Source: Scleropages formosus
Lineage: Eukaryota; Chordata; Actinopteri; Osteoglossiformes; Osteoglossidae
Direction of reading: 5' to 3'
Assembly (NCBI RefSeq): GCF_900964775.1
Contig: NC_041815.1
Coordinates: forward strand, 13,171,443 to 13,235,442
Length of the DNA: 64,000 nucleotides
This document shows positions 56,730 through 64,000 of this stretch, piece after piece; position 1 is the stretch's first letter; every line of letters starts with the position of its first letter. A program made the position numbers and the translations under genes. A model generated the notes under the pieces. It was given only the letters and a program-made list of their open reading frames with translations, was not told the origin of the DNA and did no database searches.

Positions 56730-59305
56730 TCCCTCCGCGAACCGCCACCTTAACATGGTAGAGGGGTTTGAGTGCCTGAATGACCTCAGGAGCTATGTTG
56801 CCTGGGGCTATATGCCCCTGGTAGAGTCTCCCATGGCAAACAGGTCCTGGGTGACAGATGAGACAAAGCGCGGTTCAAAACCCCCTTATGAGTATAAAAT
56901 CAAGGTTCTCATTCACCCTGCCCGGTATGGGGTCACTGGGGCCCCACCCTGGAGCCAGGCCTGGGGGAGGGGCTTGCATGCAAGCATCTGGTGGCCAGGT
57001 CTACGCCCACGGGGCCTGGCCGGGCTCAGCCCGAAGCCAAGACGTGGAGCCACTCTTCGGTAGGCTCACCACCTGCTGGAGAGGCCGTAAGGGGCCGGTG
57101 CGTTGTGATTTGGGCGGTGGTCGGGGCCAAGTGCCCGGCCGACCCAAACCTCGGGCGCCAACTCTGGCTTTTGGGACATGGAATGTCACTTCACTGGCGG
57201 GGAAGGAGCCTGAGCTAGTGCAGGAGATTGAGAGATACCGTCTAGATATAGTCGGGCTCACTTCCACTGACAGCTTAAGTTCTGGAACCACTCTTCTCGA
57301 CCAGGGGTGGACTCTCCACTATTCTGGCGTTGCCCAGGGTGAGAGGCGGCAGGCAGGTGTAGGCTTATTAATAGCCCCCCAGTTCAGCCGCCATGTGTTG
57401 GAGTCTACCCCGGTGAATGAGAGGGTCGTCTCCCTGCGCCTTCGGGTCAGGGAACGGTCTCTCACTGTCGTTTGTGCGTATGCGCCTAGTGGCAGTGCAG
57501 AGTACCCGGCCTTTTTGGAGTCCCTGGAGGGACGTTTGGCGGAGGCCCCTGTCAGAGAGGTCTTCAACTCCCATCTCCGACAGAACTTCCCCAAATCCCC
57601 GAACATGGTGGTGGACACCGGAGGTAAGGGATGCTGTCAAGCTGAAGAAGGAGTTCGATCGGGCCTGGCTGGCTCCTGAAGCAGCTGATGGGTACCGGCG
57701 GGCCAGATGGAACGCGGCTCTGGCAGTCGCCGCGGCAAAAACTCGGGCCTGGGAGGAGTTCGGTGAGGCCATGGAGGAAGGGGGAAGCGGTGTTCCGCCA
57801 ACACTGTTTACAGTGGAAGTGGTGCGCTGCTGACCTCAACTGAGGGTGTCCTCAGGCGGTGGAAGGAGTACTTTGAAGATCTCCTCAATCCCTCCGACAC
57901 GCCTTCCGTAGAGGAAGCTGGAAGTTTCTCAAGTCTCTGGATGTTGTGGGGCTGTCTTGGCTGACATGCCTCTGCAGCATTGCGTGGCGCTTGGGAACGG
58001 TGCCTCTGGACTGGCAGACTGGGGTGGTGGTCCCTCTTTTCAAGAAGGGGGACCGGAGATTGTGTTCCAACTATAGGGGGATCACACTCCTTAGCCTCCC
58101 TGGGAAAGTCTATGCCGGAGTACTGGAGAGGAGAATCCGACCGATAGTCGAACCTCGGATTCAGGAGGAGCAATGCGGTTTTCGTCCTGGCCGTGGAACA
58201 CTGGACCAGCTCTATACCCTCACTAGGGTGTTGGAGGGTTCATGGGAGTTTGCCCAACCAGTCCATATGTGTTTTATGGACCCGGAGAAGGCATTCGACC
58301 GTGTCCCTCATGGCATCCTGTGGGAGGTACTTCGGGATTATAGGGTTCGGGGCTGTTGCCGGTGCATGTTGGACTCCGCCAGGGCTGCCCTTTGTCACCG
58401 ATTCTGTTCATTATCTTCATGGACAGAATTTCTAGGCCCAGCCAGGGAATGGAGGGTGTCTATTTTCGTGGCCGCAGGATCTCGTCTCTGCTTTTTGCAG
58501 ACGATGTGGTCCTGTTGGCTTCATCGAATCAAGACTTACAGCGTGCACTGGAGAGGTTTGCAGCCGCGTGCGAAGCGGCGGGGATGAGAATCAGCACCTT
58601 CAAATCGAGGCCATGGTTCTCAGTCGGAAAAAGGTGGATTGCCCCCTCCGGGTTAGGGGGGAGTTGCTCCCTCAAGTGGAGGAGTTTAAGTATCTCGGGG
58701 TCTTGTTCACGAGTGAGGGAAAAATGGAGTGGCAGGTTAACAGACGGATCGGTGCGGCGTCCACAGTAATGCGGTCATTGTACCGGTCTGTTGTGGTGAA
58801 GAAGGAGCTGAGTCGTAAGGCGAAGCTCTCAATTTACTGGTCGATCTACGTTCCTACCCTCACCTGTGGTCATGAACTCTGGATCACGACTGAAAGAATG
58901 AGATCGCGGATACAAGCGGCAGAAATGAGTTTCCTCCGCAGAGTGGCTGGGCGCACCCTTAGGGATAGGGTGAGGAGCTCAGTCACCCGGGAGGAGCTCG
59001 GAGTAGAGCCGCTGCTCCTCCGCATGAAGAGGAGCCAGTTGAGGTGGCTCGGGCATCTGTTCCAGATGCCTCCTGGATGCCTCCCTGGGGAGGTGTTCCA
59101 GGCTTGTCCCACTGGGAGGAGGCCTCGGGGCAGACCCAGGACACATTGGAGAGACTACGTCTCCCAGCTGGCCTGGGAACGCCTTGGGGTTCCCCCAGAG
59201 GAACTGGAGGAGGTGTGCGGGGAGAGGGAAGTCTGGGGGGCTCTGCTCGGACTACTGCCCCCGCGACCCGGTCCCGGATAAGCGGAGGAAGATGATGATG
59301 ATGAT
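56730..59305 (+). mobile_element. APE-type LINE, near full-length ends, internal deletions
   Basis: Exact 9-base target duplication ATTCATTTG at 56721-56729 and 59306-59314. The 5' end (CCTCCGCGAACCGCCACCTT) is the usual start of this fish family as I recall it. The first ORF holds the APE endonuclease (FGTWNVTSLAGKEPELV, VVCAYAPSGSAEYPAF). The endonuclease end is deleted near 57560. Reverse transcriptase follows (GVVVPLFKKGDRRLCSNYRG, ILFIIFMDRISR, catalytic FADD at about 58494-58505), with a second deletion near 58345 and frame changes. The C-terminal part at 58568-59281 is open to the end. The tail is (GAT)n. Confidence 0.92.
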
Positions 59306-59409
59306 ATTCATTTGCAGTATGGGAGGTTCCATATAAAACTGTGCCTTAAAAACTTTGTATCACAATGACAGACTCAAAAGTTAAGTCATGAAATGGATAA
59401 GCAAAGTAT

Positions 59410-59690
59410 AAATTTTAACCCATTTATTCCATTCCAGTAACCACTTGTGCAGTGCAGGGTCATCATTGTCTGGACCCTATCCTGGAAGTATAGGGCATGA
59501 CATGAAGCAGGATACAGCTTAGACAGAATTTCAGTAATGTCCAGGACAATCACACACATTCTCAATCTCTCACGCATACACATTCTGAAGGACATTTAGA
59601 GTCACCAGTCCACCTGAAACACACCTCTTTGGGCTCTGAAAGAAACCAGGGCATTTGGAGGAAAGAAGCACAGTAGAACATGGAAACAAA
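59410..59690 (+). repeat. Degraded interspersed fish repeat
   Basis: Resembles a common fish repeat by the order of ACCACTTGTGCAGTGCAGGG, CTATCCTGGAAGTATAGGGC, ATTTAGAGTCACCAGTCCAC and GGAGGAAAGAAGCAC. Orientation and class are uncertain. Confidence 0.45.
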
Positions 59691-59867
59691 GAAACTGCTT
59701 GACTTAGAAAGCCACAGGTCACTTGAATAAAGATTGCTTTAATCCACTGGAAGTATTGAATATGGTGCGTGACACACCTCAGCATACATAACCAATCGGC
59801 GGGGTAGCGGGTTGGGGGGGCAAACTTTTTCTGGAAAAGTTTCACAATGAATCGGGGGGAATAGATA

Positions 59868-60945
59868 CCATATTGATATTTACTGCATATGGACCTCCTG
59901 GCCCTCTCGTCCACATGCTTTTCACTCTTACCTTTTTTGGCTCACATTGTCATAATTTACGTAACTCTTTTTCTTGTGCTTGTCATTATTATGGAATCCA
60001 GCATTCACATACCCACGTAGATAACTGTGCTCCACTTGGCAAAAAATGGTGTAACTGGAAGCACAAGTACCTGCCCAGTAATACTGGGGCTTGTCATCTC
60101 AGTCAAGAAAGAGGGTTCTTCCGAGAGATGTCTACTCCAGGTATTTTTGATCAGTTTCTGTGCATCTTCTGCATATGCAGTTTTGACTGCAATGGCCTAT
60201 GACAGGTATGTTTCCATCTGTAAACCCCTCTAGTATCACACCATCATTACTTCTGACAAAGTTAAAAAGCTGCTGGTTGTGGTTTATTTCTTGCACGTCA
60301 CAACTATATCTGTTGAAGTGTACCTAACTCAGGGGGGTGTGGTGGCGCGATGGGTTGGACCGGGTCCTGCTCGCCAGTGGGTCTGGGGTTCGATTCCCAC
60401 TTGGGGTGCCTTGCGACGGACTGGCGTCCCATCCTGGGTGTGTTCCCTCCCCCTCTGGTCTTATGCCTTGTGTTACCAGGTAGGCTCTGGTTCCCCATGA
60501 CCCTGTATGGGAGAAGCGGTTCAGAAAATGTGTGTGTGTGTGTGTGTACCTAACTTCACTGCTTCTATTTTGCAAGAACAATATCAAAAAGTTGCTTTGT
60601 GAAAATCTGATGATTGTTAGCATGTCTTGTGTTAAAAATAGCTTGGGCAATATTTATGGTATATGTATAAATATTTGTGTTGCTGTTTTGCCATTATTCT
60701 TTGTAGTGATCTGTTATGTCAAAATAATTTTTGTGTGCTTAAAAACCTCAAAAGAGGTTTAAAAGAAAGCTTCAAGCACATGCAAACCCCTATTAATCAC
60801 ATTTGTCAACTTTTCCATTGCATCACCCTTCTCTGTCATCTACAATCGATCTAGTGATAATCTTCCAAGCCAAATTAACATATCTATGTGTTTACATGTC
60901 ATCCTTATCCCACCTTTGTTGAGTCCTTTAATGTAGGTCTTCAGG
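59868..60945 (+). pseudogene. OR pseudogene, paralogue of 54333-55298
   Basis: Begins IFTAYGPPGPLVHM, matching residues 11-24 of the intact gene, but lacks the start and first residues. The frame shifts after TM1 (about 59940-60040) and resumes with VILGLVISVKKEG, SSAYAVLTAMAYDRYVSICK. A stop replaces Gln after KPL, a SINE interrupts after VEVYLT, another stop follows LKTSKEV, and the TM7 region ends SPLM-stop instead of PLIYG. Host gene debris with at least four breaks. Identity over the preserved blocks is high enough to indicate a tandem duplicate, now separated by a LINE. Confidence 0.92.
60330..60543 (+). mobile_element. GC-rich SINE inside OR pseudogene
   Basis: Exact target duplication GTGTACCTAACT at 60318-60329 and 60544-60555, splitting the codons of the second extracellular loop. 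Little-diverged body and GT tail. Confidence 0.94.
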
Positions 60946-61556
60946 ACTCGTCAGACAAGGCACTGTATTACAAAAAAAAGAATCAAAGTTTGTGGGTTAC
61001 ATCTGAACATTTTCATGTATTTGAGTTTCTGGAACATACTAGGTACACAAAGGAAGAAATCGTGAATGTCTGGCTGCAGCTGTTCTATGTGTCCTCCTGG
61101 GATTAGCTTGCTTCAGTCGCCAAAGTGTGCCTCCAAAACACGTACAGGATTTAGTTTTTGGGTACACTTTTTGTTTTAAATACATTAGGTGTATGACCAA
61201 AACAAAATGCACGTGTAATATTTACTGGAATGTTTAGTATTGGAAATGTATGGTTTTTTTTAAGTTTCATATCTTTATAATTCCACATTGCTTCTATTTA
61301 TTGTTTTGAATATGATTGTATAAATTGTAATATATAGACTGGTCACAAAGTCTTTATGAATTCTAAATTAACTTTATTACAAAGTGGCAGTATGCTGCCC
61401 TCCATTCTCTGCACAACTTTTAATATATTTTTTATTCTGTCAAATACACTGGTGTCTGTCACACTAAAGAACTGAAAAATAGATGGATAGGAACTTTGTG
61501 GCTATTCTGTACATATGTAAAATCCTCAAATTTAATTGTTGTTACATGTTATTGAA
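60946..61556. other. Non-coding, no gene seen
   Basis: AT-rich sequence after the OR pseudogene; no repeat family recognised. Confidence 0.5.
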
Positions 61557-61749
61557 GGAGGGTGCAGTAGCGCAGTGAGTTTGACTAGGTCTTGCTCTCC
61601 GGGGGGTCTGGGGTTTGAGTCCCCCTTGGGGTGCCTTATGACAGACTGGTGTCCCTTCCCCCTCCAGCCTTATGCCCTGTGCTGCTAGGTTAGGCTCTGG
61701 CTCCCTGGGACCCTGCATGGGACAAGCGGTTTCAGGTGGTGTGTGTGTA
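61557..61749 (+). mobile_element. GC-rich SINE, diverged
   Basis: Head GGAGGGTGCAGTAGCGCAGT, box B GGGGTTTGAGTCCC, GT tail; part of the CCTGGGTGTG segment is missing. 61750-62140 holds no feature. Confidence 0.85.
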
Positions 61750-62149
61750 CTTCTTATTGCTCTGTTATTATTGCATTTTGCAGCTTTTTATCCTTTTTAC
61801 CCTCAGTTTTTAACCTTTTTCATTGTAAAGTTAAATAGCAATACTGCTAGTTTTACTAATCTTTTTTCTTCACAAGTGTAAGCTACTGTAGATGTATGCT
61901 TTTTTCCATTTTTACCTTAGCATTAGGGTTGCATTACAAAACAGCCAGAAATGCAGAAAGCAAAAGGAGTATGTGTTTTCAGAAGTACAAAACGTTTTTT
62001 GAATAGTTTTAAAAAATTAATTGATTTACACTGAAAAATGGCTCATGGAAGTGTTTTTGTGTAGGAAAATAACAGAAAATACAAACAATACATTTATAGT
62101 TTTAATTGTTTCAGTGGTTTTCATTATAATTAATCCTTTCTGTCAGGAC

Positions 62150-63740
62150 CCCCCGCCAGTGATCACTTAATGTAGATCTGACAGGAGAACCACTCAGTGG
62201 CTGACTACTCCCTCAAATTCCGGACCCTGGCAGAGCAAAGCGGCTGGAATGAGACATCCCTCCTGGTGAATTTTCGGCACGAGCTGAACCCTCGGATACA
62301 GGCCGAGCTCCAATACCAAGGAGAGGCACTGGAATCCATGCAGATCTACCCTCATCAGATGGTTGTCCCGGTAGAATACCAAGACCCCCAGGAGGTCTTC
62401 AGTAAAGAGCAGGCAGTGGTGCTGCCAGCACACAGACCCTGAGATTGCACCATTGACCTACTCTTGGGTACTACACCTCCCTGAGGACGGGTCTAACCCC
62501 TCTCACTACCAGAGCAGGAGGCAATGCAGTGGTACGTAACAGAGGCTTTAGCAGCTGGCATCATTGGACCTTCAACCTCTCCAGCCTCTGCTGGGTTCTT
62601 TTTTATTAGCAAGAAGGATGGGGGCCTCCGTCCGTGTATTGATTATTGGGGTCTCAATAGCATCATGGTCAAGTATCCCCATCTCTTACCCTTGATCACC
62701 ACGGCGCTTGAACAAATGTATGGGGCGCAGATATTTAGCAAACTGGATCTCCACAGTGCATACAACCTGGTTCGGATCCGGGAGAGGAACAAATGGAAGA
62801 CAGCCTTCAGCACCACCCTAGGCCACTATGAGTACCTCGTGATGCCTTTCGACCTAGCTAACGCACCCAGTGTGTTTCAGGCTTTCGTGAACCATCCACT
62901 GGGGGACCTGGTGAACAACGGTGTTCTCATGTACCTGGATGACATTCTAATCTATTCCAGGTCCAATAAAACATTGCGCAAGTAAGAGAAGACTTCCAAC
63001 AACTGCTTAGCCTTCACCTGTTTGGGAAAGCAGAAAAATGTGTGTTCCACTAAGAGCAGATAACCTTCCTTGGCCATGAGAGAGAGGCCATGGATTCAGG
63101 GAAGGTGCAAGCAGTAACAGAATAGACCCATCCGAGGACAGTGAGGGCCTTGCAGAGATTTTTGGAGTTTGCTAACTTCTACAGGTGGCTTATCAGGGGC
63201 TACAGTTCTGTCACCGCACCGCTCTTTGCTCTCACCGCAGGTAAGAGTACCCGCCTCACCTCGTGTTTCATCTCTATGGCCTACTTGAGGACATCGCTTC
63301 AGACAGAGGGCCCCAGTTCACCTCCCATGTGTGGAAAGCCTTTTGGTGAAAGCTGGGGATTTCAGTGATTCTTACGTTGGGCTATCACCCTCAGGCTAAC
63401 AGGCAAGTAGGGTGACTTTAACAAGACATCCGTCGCCTTTTGGGTAGCTATTGCGGCTATAAACAACATCAGTGGACTCGGTACTTGCCCCGGCCGAAGA
63501 TTCACACAACACATTGACCCACACAACCGTTTGGCTTTCACCTTTCCAGTGTGTCCTGGGATATCAACCCCGATTATTCCCTCGGCATCCCAACTTGAGC
63601 GACATGCCTGCAGTGGATGTTTGGTATAAGGAGAGTGCAAAGACCTGGCGAGCAGTCTGAGACAATCTCCTAAGATGCACCCTTAGGTACACGCAACAAA
63701 TAGACCGACACCAGCATTTGCTCTCTATTGTGCCAGATCA
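62150..63740 (+). mobile_element. Ty3/Gypsy fossil, gag end to integrase
   Basis: Parts in order are the C-terminal gag segment (VADYSLKFRTLAEQSGWNET), the protease-RT linker, reverse transcriptase at 62524-62985 ([18 protein letters not shown], with the YLDD catalytic box near 62935), the connection to RNase H ([13 protein letters not shown]), and integrase remains ([28 protein letters not shown]). Much of RNase H and integrase is missing and no LTR is seen. It is broken, with several breaks. Confidence 0.85.
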
Positions 63741-64000
63741 AAGAGCATAGCTGTCCACTAAGGATTTCCGACTAGAGCTGCCCGCCTGGCTTGACAGGGA
63801 TTCAGATTCCTCGCCGATTGGAGATACTCCAAATTCTTATGGTCTGTGAGAACTACGAAGGGAAGCTTGGCTCCCTCTAGCCAGTGCCTCCATTCTTCTA
63901 GAGCCAGTTTAACGGCCAGGAGCTCCCGATTTCCTATGTCGTAATGTCGTTCTGCCAGGGACATTTTCTTGGAGAAAACTGCACAAGGAAATAACCTTGG
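63741..64000 (-). mobile_element. Ty3/Gypsy fossil, RNase H part, reverse orientation
   Basis: Reads on the minus strand as RNase H ([40 protein letters not shown]). It faces the previous Gypsy fragment and runs off the window. It is either a separate insertion or a rearranged piece. Confidence 0.82.

Overview
The window is vertebrate nuclear DNA, almost certainly from a ray-finned fish. It holds single-exon olfactory receptor (OR) genes in a sea of interspersed repeats: tRNA-derived SINEs, APE-type LINEs, Tc1, hAT and Tigger DNA transposons, and BEL/Pao and Ty3/Gypsy fossils. The commonest SINE has a GC-rich head, a body running to GGACAAGCGGTTC and a GT-repeat tail. I associate it with bony-tongue fishes (Osteoglossomorpha, such as arowana); that placement is from memory and moderate.

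Positions 1-1028 are retroelement fossils: the 3' end of a BEL/Pao element with its LTR, abutting a reversed Gypsy fragment. From 1029 to about 51080 runs a tandem array of five head-to-tail units. Units 1 (1029-8979), 2 (8980-17171) and 3 (17172-25124) are each about 8 kb, nearly identical, and each ends in one intact minus-strand OR gene (7904-8872, 16096-17064, 24049-25017). Unit 4 (25125-42121) is older and swollen to 17 kb by a Gypsy copy (itself carrying a hAT element and a LINE), two solo LTRs, SINEs and a LINE. It ends in a fourth intact OR (41073-42017) and keeps two pseudogenes of a second receptor lineage (36885-37795, 38368-38829). That lineage survives in unit 1 only as a C-terminal scrap (6646-6817). 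Unit 5 (42122-51080) is decayed and receptor-less, and carries LINE, Gypsy, Tigger and SINE insertions.

Beyond the array are a CR1/L2-type LINE (51270-53911), an intact plus-strand OR of a different subfamily (54333-55298), a nearly complete LINE with target-site duplications (56730-59305), a broken plus-strand OR (59868-60945) split by a SINE, and two Gypsy fragments in opposite orientations running to the window end.

The five intact receptors would act separately, as seven-helix odorant receptors in olfactory neurons. No operon or multi-gene pathway is visible. The main interest is evolutionary. The units give matched filled and empty insertion sites that order the duplications and insertions, and the receptor copies differ in clusters within TM1, TM2 and TM3 against near-identical flanks. 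I found no undescribed molecular system, no CRISPR array, no genuine tRNA or rRNA gene and no multi-exon host gene.
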